Shown piece by piece: positions 21,482-30,990 of a stretch of 64,000 bases of DNA; the first letter of the stretch is position 1; every line of letters starts with the position of its first letter. The notes under the pieces were generated by a model. That model saw only the letters and a list, made by a program, of their open reading frames with translations, did not search any database and was not told the DNA's origin. The stretch comes from DATDIC01 sp963764525. Lineage in GTDB: Bacteria > Pseudomonadota > Alphaproteobacteria > Acetobacterales > Acetobacteraceae. Made by a program: the position numbers and the translations under genes. Where the stretch lies: NCBI GenBank assembly GCA_963764525.1, contig CAVXTC010000006.1, positions 1 through 64,000 of the forward strand. Direction: 5' to 3'.

Positions 21482-22643
21482 ATGCCGAAAACGACAACTC
21501 GCAGAACATTCCGGGATCAGGCGCAGAGGACGCTGATGCGTCGCTGCGCTGCGGCAATTCTGCTCTGTATGATAGCCCACGCGTCACCGGGCCATGCACA
21601 ACAGCCAAGTGCAATCCCGGTGGGTACCGTCGCAGCCGCGGTGCGGCCAATAACCCGTGCGACCGAATTCGTCGGTCGCGTGGAGGCCATCGAACACGTG
21701 GATATCCGTGCGCGCGTGACCGGCTTTCTGCAACAGGTGCTGTTCAAGGAAGGCGATGTGGTGAAGGAGGGCGATATGCTCTACCGGATCGAGGCGGATA
21801 CCTTTCAGGCAGCGGTGATGCAGGCGCGTGGCGCGCTTGTGGAAGCACAGGCCAAATACACCAATGCATCGGCACAACGCGCGCGGACACGAGGAGCTGG
21901 TGAGGACAAACACTGCCGCACAGGCAACGCTCGACCAGAATATCGCCGCCGAGAGAACCGCTCAGGGTCAGGTGATTACCGCCAGTTCAAACCTTAAGAC
22001 CGCGGAGATCAATCTCGGTTACACGGAGATCACGGCCCCGATCAGTGGCGAGGTCGGCCGTTCCAGATTGACAAAGGGCAACGTGGTCGGACCGGATAGC
22101 GGCCCGCTCACCGAGATGGTCAGTCGCGACCCAATGTATGTGACATTTCCGGTGAGCCAGCGCGAATTCCTGAAGGTCCAGGAAGACGAAGAACGAAAAA
22201 AGCGGCAACAGGCACTAACAGTGCGCATCCGATTCTCGGATGGCTCGACATATGGCCAGGCAGGTCAAATCAACTTCGTTGACGTAAAGGTGGATCGGGC
22301 GACGGATACCGTCCTGATGCGCGCAACCATGCCCAACCCCAACGGCACACTCATTGATGGCCAGCTCGTGCGGGTTTCTCTCGAAGCCGAGAAGCCCGAG
22401 GACAAGGTCGTCGTGCCACAATCGGCGCTGATCGTGGATCAGCAGGGCACTTACGTGTTCGTGGTCGAGGACGGCAAGGCGGCGGTCAAGCGCGTGAAGC
22501 TGGGGGGCGAATCCGGCCTGGACGTGATCATCGAGAGCGGGCTGAAGGGCGGCGAACAGGTGATCGTGCAAGGCATGGACAGCCTGCGGTCGGGCACACC
22601 GGTTATCGCCAGTCCGGCGCCGCCACCGCTCACTCAGGGCTGA
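21482..22643 (+). pseudogene. RND efflux periplasmic adaptor, one frameshift
   Basis: Periplasmic membrane-fusion protein that links an RND pump to an outer-membrane channel. A signal peptide starts at ATG 21536 (MRRCAAAILLCMIAHA, cleavage before QQPSAIP); ATG 21482 is an upstream alternative. The lipoyl-like half motif EFVGRVEAIEHVDIRARVTG and FKEGDVVKEGDMLYRIE are present. At about 21885, in the coiled-coil hairpin, the frame changes; the rest (LGYTEITAPISGEVGRS, then beta-barrel and membrane-proximal parts ending VIASPAPPPLTQG) is intact to 22643. It starts the operon with the pump 4 bp downstream. Confidence 0.8.
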
Positions 22644-22647
22644 CCCG

Positions 22648-25600
22648 ATGTTCTCCACCATCTTCATCGATCGGCCCAGGCTGGCGACTGTCATCGCCAT
22701 TCTCATGACGATTGCCGGACTGGTGTCGCTGCTGGTGATCCCAATTGCGCAGTATCCGGATATCGTGCCGCCGCAGGTATCGGTGACGACCAGCTATCCG
22801 GGCGCCTCGGCGGCCGTGGTGGAGGCTACTATCGCGCAGCCGATCGAAAGCCAGGTGATCGGCGTCGACAAGATGATCTACATGAAGAGCGTCAGCGGCA
22901 ATGACGGCAGTTACTCGCTGAAAGTGTCGTTCGAGCTCGGCACCGATCCAGACATCGATACCGTCAACGTCAACAATCGGGTGCAGGTGGCGCTTGCAAA
23001 GCTGCCGGAGGATGTCCGGCGACAGGGCGTTACCGTGAAAAAGCAATCCTCTGCCCTGCTCGGCGTGATCGCGTTGTATTCGCCCAAGCAGACGCATGAT
23101 GAGCTGTTCATCTCGAACTACGCGACCATCAACCTGCTGGACCAGATACGGAGCACACCTGGGGTCGGCGACGCGACGCTGTTCGGGCCGCAGGACTATT
23201 CGATGCGCGCCTGGGTGCGGACTGATCGGTTGACCGGCCTGGGCCTGACCACTGCGGACGTCATCAACGCCATCCAGTCACAGAACGTGCAGGCCGCGGT
23301 CGGACGCATCGGCGCCCGCCCGATTTCCAATGACCAGCAGTTGCAGCTCAATATCCAGACGAAGGGCCGATTGTCATCGGTTTCTGAGTTCGAGAAGATC
23401 GTGATCCGCACCAACCCGGACGGGTCCGTGCTGCATTTGGGGGACATTGCTCGATTGGAACTGGGGGCGGCGAATCTCGATCGTTCGACCAGATTGAATG
23501 GTACCCCCGCGGCGTTGATCGCGGTCTATCAGGCGCCAGGTGCCAATGCGCTGTCCGCGCTCGGTGGCGTCAAGCAGGTCATGAAGGACGCGGCGCAGAA
23601 CTTCCCGGACGGTCTTGCCTGGAAGGTGACCTACGATCCCACCACGTTCGTCACTGACACTATCCACGAGGTGCAGAAGACGCTGGTCGAGGCGTTCATT
23701 CTGGTCGTGCTCGTCGTTTACCTGTTTCTGGGTAATCTGCGCGCCACGCTTATTCCCACAATTGCTGTACCGGTCAGCCTGATCGGCACGTTCATCGTGC
23801 TGAACGCGATCGGCTATTCGGCAAACACGGTCTCGCTGCTCGCGCTCGTGCTGGCGATCGGCATCGTCGTGGACGATGCGATCGTCGTGGTCGAGGCCGT
23901 CGAGCAGGTGATGGAGCGCCATCCAGAACTGTCGCCTGCCGAAGCGACCAAGGTTGCGATGGGACAAATCTTTGCGCCCATCATTGCGATCACTCTGGTA
24001 CTGCTCTCGGTATTTGTTCCCGTGGCATTCATTCCCGGCATTTCGGGTGAGCTGTTCCGGCAGTTCGCGGTTACCGTCGCGGTGTCCATGTTCCTGTCGG
24101 CGATCAACGCCTTGACACTGTCGCCCGCGTTATGCGCGCTGTTTCTGCGTCCGCATCACGGACCGCGCCGCGGACCGATAGGTGCGCTTATGCGCGGCAT
24201 CGACTGGGTGCGCGACGGCTACGGCGCCATCGTTGCCAGGCTTGTACGAATTTCCATCATCGGCTTGGTTATGGTCGCCGGATCGATGGCCGGGATTTGG
24301 GCGTTGGGGAAAATCACTCCTACCGGCTTCCTGCCGGAGGAAGACCAGGGCGCATTCTTCGTCATCGTGCAATTGCCCGATGGGGCTTCGATTGGTCGCA
24401 CGACAGAAGTCGTACGCCAGATTGAGGACATTCTGAAGCAGGAGCCGGCCGTTGCCGATTATTCAGCAACGATCGGGCTGAACTTCATCGACAACTATTC
24501 ACAGGCCAACGCCGCTTTCCTGATCGTCTCGTTGAAGCCATTCGAGGAACGGACAGCCTCTACCGAGACAGCTCCGGCCATTATCGCGCGGTTAGGGACG
24601 AAATTCCGACAGCTCCGGGGCGGCCGGGCAGTGCCGCTGGCACCGCCGCCGATCATCGGTCTCGGTACTGGTGGCGGCTTCAGCTACGTGTTGCAGGACA
24701 CCGGTGGCGGCAGTCCGCGAGCCCTGGCGCAGGTGCTGCGAGGCCTGCTGGTCGCGGCGAACCAGGACCCGAAACTCAGCCGAGTGTTCAGCACCTTCTC
24801 GGCCAGCACGCCGTCGATCTACCTCGATATCGACCGGGAGAAGGCGAAGGTTCTGAAGGTCGAGCCGTCGGCAATCTTCCAGGCGCTGCAGGCGTCACTG
24901 GGCGGGTACTATGTCAACGACTTCAACCTGTTCGGCCGTTCCTGGCAGGTGCAGGTGCAGGGGGAGGCCGCGGACCGTTCTTCAGTGGATGACATCTATC
25001 GGATCAATGTCCGCAGCGCCGATAACCAGATGATACCTCTGCGCAGCCTGGTGGAGGTGCGGCCGATAATTGGACCACAGGCTTTGATCCGCTACAATAA
25101 CCGGCTTGCCGTGACGGTTCAGGGTAGCCCGGCGCCAGGCGTCTCTTCCGGGCAGGCTCTCGCGACGATGGAGCAGGTTGCGCGAAACACGCTGCCACGC
25201 GGATATACCGGCCTGTGGACCGACATCTCATTCCAGGAGAAGCGCGCCGAAGGAAAGACCGCCATTATCCTTGGCTTCGCCATCTTGTTTGCCTACCTGT
25301 TCCTGGTCGCGCTGTATGAGAGCTGGACCATACCAGTCGGGGTTTTGCTGTCGGTGACGGTTGGTGTTGTTGGATCCTATTTTGCGATCGTGGTGATGCA
25401 CCTCACGCTCGATCTTTATGCGCAAATCGGCATGGTGGTGCTGATCGGGCTTGCCGCCAAGAACGGCATTCTGATCGTGGAGTTCGCCAAGGAGCGGCGC
25501 GCCGAGGGTGTTCCGTTGCTGGAGGCAGCAACCGAGGGAGCACGTTTGCGGTTCCGCCCCGTCATGATGACGTCTTTTGCCTTCATCCTGGGACTATTGC

Positions 25601-25824
25601 CGTTGGTCGTGGCCGTCGGCCCCTCGCAACTGGCCCGGCGTGATGTCGGCACACCCGTGTTCGGAGGCATGATCTCTGCCTCATTCATCGGGATCTTCGT
25701 GATCCCGGCCTTGTATGTGATCTTCCAAGGCATGCGCGAGTGGCTTCGCTCGTCGGCACGCCCCGCCGTAAAGCCGGAGGCGAAACAGGTCCCAGCCAAT
25801 CATCTCGCGCGCGGCTCGGGCTGA
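22648..25824 (+). CDS. RND efflux pump, HAE1/AcrB family
   Basis: Intact 1058-residue inner-membrane transporter of the hydrophobe/amphiphile efflux RND family. It starts with a typical MFSTIFIDRPRLATVIAIL, has two large periplasmic loops and twelve membrane helices. The proton-relay aspartates are in AIGIVVDDAIVVVEAVE (about residues 405-415), and the C-terminal block includes GLAAKNGILIVEFAKERR. It presumably exports organic toxicants or antibiotics by proton antiport in a tripartite complex. It sits directly after its adaptor gene; no outer-membrane channel gene lies nearby, so that component must be elsewhere. The intact pump with a broken adaptor makes local function uncertain. Confidence 0.92.
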   Translation: MFSTIFIDRPRLATVIAILMTIAGLVSLLVIPIAQYPDIVPPQVSVTTSYPGASAAVVEATIAQPIESQVIGVDKMIYMKSVSGNDGSYSLKVSFELGTDPDIDTVNVNNRVQVALAKLPEDVRRQGVTVKKQSSALLGVIALYSPKQTHDELFISNYATINLLDQIRSTPGVGDATLFGPQDYSMRAWVRTDRLTGLGLTTADVINAIQSQNVQAAVGRIGARPISNDQQLQLNIQTKGRLSSVSEFEKIVIRTNPDGSVLHLGDIARLELGAANLDRSTRLNGTPAALIAVYQAPGANALSALGGVKQVMKDAAQNFPDGLAWKVTYDPTTFVTDTIHEVQKTLVEAFILVVLVVYLFLGNLRATLIPTIAVPVSLIGTFIVLNAIGYSANTVSLLALVLAIGIVVDDAIVVVEAVEQVMERHPELSPAEATKVAMGQIFAPIIAITLVLLSVFVPVAFIPGISGELFRQFAVTVAVSMFLSAINALTLSPALCALFLRPHHGPRRGPIGALMRGIDWVRDGYGAIVARLVRISIIGLVMVAGSMAGIWALGKITPTGFLPEEDQGAFFVIVQLPDGASIGRTTEVVRQIEDILKQEPAVADYSATIGLNFIDNYSQANAAFLIVSLKPFEERTASTETAPAIIARLGTKFRQLRGGRAVPLAPPPIIGLGTGGGFSYVLQDTGGGSPRALAQVLRGLLVAANQDPKLSRVFSTFSASTPSIYLDIDREKAKVLKVEPSAIFQALQASLGGYYVNDFNLFGRSWQVQVQGEAADRSSVDDIYRINVRSADNQMIPLRSLVEVRPIIGPQALIRYNNRLAVTVQGSPAPGVSSGQALATMEQVARNTLPRGYTGLWTDISFQEKRAEGKTAIILGFAILFAYLFLVALYESWTIPVGVLLSVTVGVVGSYFAIVVMHLTLDLYAQIGMVVLIGLAAKNGILIVEFAKERRAEGVPLLEAATEGARLRFRPVMMTSFAFILGLLPLVVAVGPSQLARRDVGTPVFGGMISASFIGIFVIPALYVIFQGMREWLRSSARPAVKPEAKQVPANHLARGSG

Positions 25825-25834
25825 GGTCTGCCCT

Positions 25835-26245
25835 ATGACCGTCGGTAAGTTGATTGCGACAATTACCCTGATCGCCGGTGCGTTGATCGGGCTGGCGTCG
25901 GCACAAATGCCGGACGGCAGCGTTTACGCTCTCCATTCGGGAGCGCATGATGGGTGCCCCTCTCTCGATTGGTATGTCGTCGTGGAAGCGCGCGGCACTC
26001 TGGCCGGCATGATTGCGTGGAACGACATGAAGACAATGACAAAGGCGCTCGGGACCGTGGATCGGCGGCACCACACGTTCACGATGACCGCCACGGAAAT
26101 AGGAGGGCAGGCAAGAATAGCCACGATCGAGGGCGAAGCTCAGGACGATGGACGACTTGTCGCTCACATAAAAGGTCCGAGCATAACCTGCACCGCGGTC
26201 GCCATCCCGATAAATAAGGCACGAGCCGATGCGCATCATCGATGA
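25835..26245 (+). CDS. Small secreted protein, paralogue of the 18947 gene
   Basis: Intact 136-residue exported protein of unknown function, 10 bp after the RND pump stop and probably on its transcript. It has a signal peptide (MTVGKLIATITLIAGALIGL, cleavage near ASA). The mature part matches its paralogue at 18947-19387 block by block: GCPSLDWYVVVEARGTLAGM, IAWNDMKTMTKALGTVD, FTMTATEIGGQARIATIEG and a final cysteine in IKGPSITCTAVAIP. Two cysteines at equivalent places may form a disulfide. Position after an efflux operon and near AraC genes suggests a stress-linked role, but the function is unknown. Confidence 0.75.
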   Translation: MTVGKLIATITLIAGALIGLASAQMPDGSVYALHSGAHDGCPSLDWYVVVEARGTLAGMIAWNDMKTMTKALGTVDRRHHTFTMTATEIGGQARIATIEGEAQDDGRLVAHIKGPSITCTAVAIPINKARADAHHR

Positions 26246-26396
26246 TGTGAGCGATCATTGCGCGCCGGTGCAGATCCCGGCTTCACGGCAAACTTCGAGA
26301 CCTCATTTCCGAGTATGCCGGGCGTAATTCCCCGGGGTGGTATGGCCCGCGATGATGTTTTGGGGAGCTTCTCGGCCGCCGCTGGGTGGCACTGCT

Positions 26397-28538
26397 TCAA
26401 GGGGGTGGCTGAAACTCGGGGACTCCCGCCTGCCACAAAAGAAAAGCGTAGGCATCCGCAAGCGCGGTCTCGATCTCCTCCTTCGTCTCGAACGAATGTC
26501 CACCGGTGGGATCCACCCTCAGCAGAACGGGTCTTGGACCAATTGTAGTTGCTTGCAGGCGTGCAGCGAATTTTGCGGGCATCCACGGCGGAACGCGTGT
26601 GTCGTTGCGGTTAGTGGACACCATTATGCCGGGATATGATATGCCATATCTCAGCTTGAGATAAGGGTCGATCGAAGCCAGCATGCGGGCGCCTTCTTCA
26701 GTGCGGGTCGAACCAAATTCTCCAGTATTGAACGGGCCTATCGGGATCTGCTCGAGCCGCAGCGGATTGACCAGTCCCACATTGACGATCGCCCCGCTGA
26801 ACAACTCGGGTCGCGTCACGACCGCGCCGCCGATCACGATTCCACCGGCGCTGCCGCCCACGGCCGACAGCATTGCGGGGGTGGCCCAGCCGGTTCGGAT
26901 CAGATAATCAGCAGCGTCGATAAAATCGCTGATGCTGTTTGGCTTCTTCTCCAGCCGACCGGCGCGGTACCACTCATCACCGAACCCACCGCTGCCGCGC
27001 ACATGGACAACAACATAGATGCCGCCACGATCCAACCAAGCGCGCCGCATAGCTGAGAACGAGGGGCTGACGGCCGCGCCATAGGCACCGTAGGCATACA
27101 TCAGAACAGCGTGGCGATCGCCATGAGCTCCGGCACGCGGCGCTATAATCGACAGTGGTATCATCGTGCCGTCGGCGGCAGGCGCATGCAGTTCCATCGA
27201 CTGGACGTCGTCGAACGAAACCGGAGAAAGGGGAGCAATGCCGGTATCGACGAAGCTCTGATGGGTCGGATCATAGGCGAGCACCGTTGCACTGTGCGTC
27301 CAGCTCTGCATGGTGAGCACTGCGCCCGGGGTCGCGGCCACGGCAGTCAGCCCCGCGAAAGAGCCTTCGAATGGCGTCGCCACCCGTTCCGCGATGCCGT
27401 CCCAGGGCACCCGGACGAGCCGATCGAATCCGCTCTCGGTGTAACGCACATAAAGCGCATCGGCTGCAGCTACCATGCCGACGATGGTTCCTTCACGTTC
27501 GGCCACGACGGTCGCAGCGTGCTGAAGATCAGGAGTGCTCGCGGGAGTTCGAATGATCCGCTGGTGCGGGGCATCGCGCGCGGTGCGTAGATAGAGCGTA
27601 TCGCCATGCAGCACGACATCGCGGATATCATCCTGCAACCCGGCTACCTGATGCCAGGCGGGCGTGCTGCCAAACGCCGCTTTCGCGGCAACGAATACCG
27701 CCTTTCGGCTGCTGGTCAGGCCGGCGTCGTAAATCCCGACGATCTCGCCGCTATCGGGGCTAGCCAGTCCGCGAAAGAAGTAATCGGCCCCGACGTGCAG
27801 GCCGGCTATTTCGCCCGGTCCGAACACCTCAACGTCGGTTACCGGATCGCTACCCAGCTGGTGCAGATACACATGACCGCCGGTCAAGGATTGCGCTTCG
27901 CCTGGCGCGGGCTTAGGCAACCGGGTATAGAGGAAGGACGCACTATCGATCCAACTCGGTGTTATATATCGCGTCCTGTCAATCTGATCCGGTAGATCGG
28001 CTCCACTTTCTATGCTTCGATCGTGCAATGTTCCCGTCTCACTTCCTCCCAGTGAAATACCGTAGGCGATGTGGCGCGCATCCGGCGCAACGCTCCAATA
28101 ATCGATGTGTGCCGCCAGCCCGCCGGTGTCGAACTCGCCGGCGTCTAACAGTACACGCTCCGCGCCGCCGGTGATAGGACGGATGAAGATCTTGGCGGAT
28201 GAATCGGTGGGGCGAAGCTTACTGTAGACCCACCACCCTCCCGCTCGCACAACCGCCCCTACGTATGTTTCCTGGCGATCGAGGTCACGCAGTTGCGCAA
28301 GCAGCGCAGCATGTCCGGGAATGGAGTCGAGCACACGGCGGGTATAATCGGCCTGGGCTGACATCCAGTCTTCAAAAGCAGGTCCGCCAGCCTCCATCCA
28401 AAAGTAGGGATCGTTGAACGTCATGCCAAAGAGGGTCTCGGTGTGGTCTACCGTGGGGGCCGTCGGTGGCAGTGCACCAGCCGCAGTCACGAGAATGCCA
28501 GCAGTGAGCACGGAAAAAGCTCGCACGAGCAAGCTCAT
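26397..28538 (-). CDS. Prolyl oligopeptidase family (S9) serine peptidase, exported
   Basis: Intact 713-residue serine peptidase. ATG 28538 is preferred over the longer 28703 start because it opens a signal peptide (MSLLVRAFSVLTAGILVTAA). The N-terminal beta-propeller begins with the family phrase TLFGMTFNDPYFWME. The C-terminal alpha/beta-hydrolase domain has the nucleophile Ser in SAVGGSAGGIVIGG (about residue 562), the Asp in STNRNDTRVPPW (about 647) and the His in DPTGGHSFETKEE (about 680). It should cleave short peptides after proline in the periplasm. An outward copy of the 18-bp motif (28721-28704) lies 166 bp upstream, pointing at the gene. Confidence 0.9.
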   Translation of the reverse strand: MSLLVRAFSVLTAGILVTAAGALPPTAPTVDHTETLFGMTFNDPYFWMEAGGPAFEDWMSAQADYTRRVLDSIPGHAALLAQLRDLDRQETYVGAVVRAGGWWVYSKLRPTDSSAKIFIRPITGGAERVLLDAGEFDTGGLAAHIDYWSVAPDARHIAYGISLGGSETGTLHDRSIESGADLPDQIDRTRYITPSWIDSASFLYTRLPKPAPGEAQSLTGGHVYLHQLGSDPVTDVEVFGPGEIAGLHVGADYFFRGLASPDSGEIVGIYDAGLTSSRKAVFVAAKAAFGSTPAWHQVAGLQDDIRDVVLHGDTLYLRTARDAPHQRIIRTPASTPDLQHAATVVAEREGTIVGMVAAADALYVRYTESGFDRLVRVPWDGIAERVATPFEGSFAGLTAVAATPGAVLTMQSWTHSATVLAYDPTHQSFVDTGIAPLSPVSFDDVQSMELHAPAADGTMIPLSIIAPRAGAHGDRHAVLMYAYGAYGAAVSPSFSAMRRAWLDRGGIYVVVHVRGSGGFGDEWYRAGRLEKKPNSISDFIDAADYLIRTGWATPAMLSAVGGSAGGIVIGGAVVTRPELFSGAIVNVGLVNPLRLEQIPIGPFNTGEFGSTRTEEGARMLASIDPYLKLRYGISYPGIMVSTNRNDTRVPPWMPAKFAARLQATTIGPRPVLLRVDPTGGHSFETKEEIETALADAYAFLLWQAGVPEFQPPP

Positions 28539-28703
28539 ACCGGCCTCGCAAATACGCGGACTCCGCGCGGGCATTCGTACCCACCGATAGGGCGACATGT
28601 GCCGCCGAAGTCTGTCGGGCCGCTCATCCCGGTACCACTTTGCCACATTGGCGCTCCCATCGGCGACGTGGTCTTCCTTGGTGTAGCTTATCGCGGCAAC
28701 CAT

Positions 28704-28774
28704 CTATCCGGATTCGGCGAGACGAAACTTGCCGAAATCGCGATCTTACCTCTCCCTTTGCCGAAACTGGATAG
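28704..28774. promoter_or_regulatory. Second outward-facing 18-bp motif pair
   Basis: Same architecture as 19475-19537. On the minus strand 28721-28704 reads CTCGCCGAATCCGGATAG and on the plus strand 28757-28774 reads TTTGCCGAAACTGGATAG, the latter identical at 17 of 18 positions to the 19520 copy. A third, weaker plus-strand copy lies at 28727-28744 (ACTTGCCGAAATCGCGAT). The left copy faces the S9 peptidase; the right one faces the acetate kinase relic and the membrane protein at 29396. It is most simply read as an operator of the same regulator. Confidence 0.65.
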
Positions 28775-28867
28775 CCCGGAGGGATCAGCGTCCGCATGTA
28801 TCACGAAACCAGAGGGTGATGCAGGCAATCTCGCTTGAGCGGGCAGTCACCATGACTCCCGCGTGAT

Positions 28868-29330
28868 ATGCGATCCATCACGGGCGCAGCGGTGGTGACC
28901 ACGATGGGCTGCATCGCGGTGAACGGCCTGATGATGGGCACGCGTTGCGGCGGCCGGGCCGTGGTGGTCTATCTCATGAACAAGCACAGCATGCATGCAC
29001 GCGCCGTCGAAGATCCCGTTTGCCGCCAGTCGGGGTTTGCTGGGCGTTTCCGGCGTCTCGTCGGATATGCGCCGCCGCGTGCCGCGCCCAGCGCGGTGGC
29101 CGCCGCGGCTCGTTTATCGAATCGTCAGGGAAATCGGTTGCCCAGCGCTGCGCCAGGTGGGGCTCGAAACACTATTATAGCCGGCATGGCAGGGAACCGC
29201 CCGACAACGGGCGCCGAGGTGTCGGCAGGGTGTCGCTGGTTGGGGCTGGAATTGGACGAACGCCGCATCCCGCTTGGCAAAGAGCTGATTAGCACCCATG
29301 CTGGATGGTATCCGGATGGATCTCCCCACC
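28868..29330 (+). pseudogene. Acetate kinase relic (C-terminal part)
   Basis: About 150 codons related to the C-terminal half of acetate kinase. Frame 1 shows TTMGCIAVNGLMMGTRCGG followed by YLMNKHSMHARAVED, matching the conserved TTMG...DGLMMGTRCG region. Another frame has RGLLGVSGVSSDMRRRV and LVYRIVREIGCPALRQVG, and the first frame then returns with WLGLELDERRIPLGKELIS. The N-terminal half with the nucleotide-binding start is missing and at least three frame changes occur, so this is a dead gene. It sits between the motif pair at 28704-28774 and the membrane protein gene. Confidence 0.75.
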
Positions 29331-29395
29331 GATAAGGGACGCGTGATTTTGCGCCATACTTCCTCGGCACTTGCTCTACCGGAACGGTAGCAACG

Positions 29396-30634
29396 ATGGA
29401 CGATGCATCCGCAACGCTCGAGCGTGCCGACGCTACGCCTGCCGCCTCGCCGCAGCAGGAGCTTGAACCGCTCTTCGAGCTCGGGGGGCCGGCTTTCCGC
29501 CTGATGCAACGCGTCGGGGTGATCCAGGGAAGTGGCCCCAGCATCGGGCGCCGAAGCATCGCGTTCATTGTTATCGCGTGGGTACCTCTGCTGCTGTTTG
29601 CGAGTCTCGAGGGGCATGCGATCGGCCCCACGGCGCGCTCATCGTTCCTGTTGGATTTTGCCACTTATGCTCGCTTCTTCATCGCCGTCCCACTGATATT
29701 CGCGGCAGAGACCGTGGCAGGTCCACGCATACGCGCTGCCGGCATGCGGTTCATGCAATCGGGGATCGTGCAGTCGGAAAACCGTCCGGCGTTTCTGACA
29801 GCGGCGGCTCGCGCCCGGCGTCGGCGCGATGCAGTTCTGCCAGAGGCTCTCTTCCTGGTAGCAGCGTTGCTCGGCGCGTGGTTTCTGACGATCGAACAAC
29901 TCGGAGGTTTGGATACCACAACCTGGCATACGGTGATAACGCCCGCCGGCCTGCATATTTCGCCGGCTGGGTTATGGTATCAGTTTGTTGCCATACCGCT
30001 GGTCCAATTTTTCCTGCTGCGGTGGCTGTGGCGACTGGTGATCTGGATGCTGTTCCTTTGGGACATGTCCAGGTTGCCGCTTAATCTAATGGCCACCCAC
30101 TCTGATATGGCGGGGGGATTGGGTTTTCTTGGCACCGCGCACGTGTCTCTGTCGATCTTCCCCTTTGCTCTGAGCTGCGTGCTTGCAGCCGAAATCGCGT
30201 TTCGCCTGCAGTTCGAAGGCATGGATCTCGCCGGTCTGCGTTCCATGGGGCCCCCGCTGTTTGCGTACGTGCTCTTCGCCGAGTTCGTCACCTTCGGGCC
30301 GTTGTTGATCTTTGTGCCACTCCTTGCTCGAGTCCGACGCGACGGACTGCGGTCCTACGGCACGCTGGTCCAACATCACAACACGCTTTTCCATGAGAAG
30401 TGGATTCAACGGAACGGGCAGGACGGTGAGGTGCCTCTAGGAAACCCGGACATGTCGTCGCTTGTGGACTTGGGCAGCAGCTTCATGGTTGTCCGACAGA
30501 TGAGCATCTTTCCCGTGGGGCGCACGCAGCTAATCCAGGTGGCAGTGGTCGCTTGCCTTCCAGGTCTCCCGCTCGCACTTCTTGCCCTCCCCTTTGCGGA
30601 GGCCCTGCGTTTGCTTGCAGGGGTGATCACATAA
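29396..30634 (+). CDS. Polytopic membrane protein of unknown function
   Basis: Intact 412-residue integral membrane protein with about six to seven strongly hydrophobic segments (for example SIAFIVIAWVPLLLFASLEG near residue 55, ALFLVAALLGAWFLTIEQ near 155, FVAIPLVQFFLLRWLWRLVI near 195, and a final one ending at the C-terminus). A charged loop with RLPLNLMATHSDMAGGLGFL lies in the middle and a cytoplasmic-looking stretch with SYGTLVQHHNTLFHEKWI near residue 330. I do not recognise a characterised family; similar hypothetical membrane proteins occur in proteobacteria. The right-hand copy of the 18-bp motif lies about 620 bp upstream, beyond the acetate kinase relic. Confidence 0.75.
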   Translation: MDDASATLERADATPAASPQQELEPLFELGGPAFRLMQRVGVIQGSGPSIGRRSIAFIVIAWVPLLLFASLEGHAIGPTARSSFLLDFATYARFFIAVPLIFAAETVAGPRIRAAGMRFMQSGIVQSENRPAFLTAAARARRRRDAVLPEALFLVAALLGAWFLTIEQLGGLDTTTWHTVITPAGLHISPAGLWYQFVAIPLVQFFLLRWLWRLVIWMLFLWDMSRLPLNLMATHSDMAGGLGFLGTAHVSLSIFPFALSCVLAAEIAFRLQFEGMDLAGLRSMGPPLFAYVLFAEFVTFGPLLIFVPLLARVRRDGLRSYGTLVQHHNTLFHEKWIQRNGQDGEVPLGNPDMSSLVDLGSSFMVVRQMSIFPVGRTQLIQVAVVACLPGLPLALLALPFAEALRLLAGVIT

Positions 30635-30990
30635 GCAATCCCGATCATCGTGAGGCAGAACGCTCCGCCGATCCGAATCGATTGGCTACCGCGCGCGAGG
30701 GGGGCGCGAGCAGCACGAGCAAAGGGCCGCTTACAAAGACGCTGTTCACTCACCACGCCACGCGGCGTGTAGCCGCTCCCCGAGCCCATGTGCTTGCTGG
30801 GCGTGCCCGGCGCGGCTCCTTGGCTGCCAACTCGCTCTAGCTGCGGCCCGTTCCGCCGCGGCTTTATTGTGACGGTTTCTTCCTGCTCTACCGTGGTTTG
30901 CGACCAACCTCCGGCAATTGCGCGCTTTTGGCTGAGACCGGTAATGACGGTCTCCCAGTGCCCATTCGTCGCATGTGGCACGCCAAATCG
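30635..30990. other. Non-coding stretch between membrane protein and recombinase remnant
   Basis: No supported gene. The minus-strand frame that continues out of the recombinase remnant stays open here but has no recognisable content. A short inverted repeat, GAGACCG at 30934-30940 and CGGTCTC at 30948-30954 with a 7-base loop, is the only structure seen; it lacks a T run and is not called a terminator. Confidence 0.5.
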
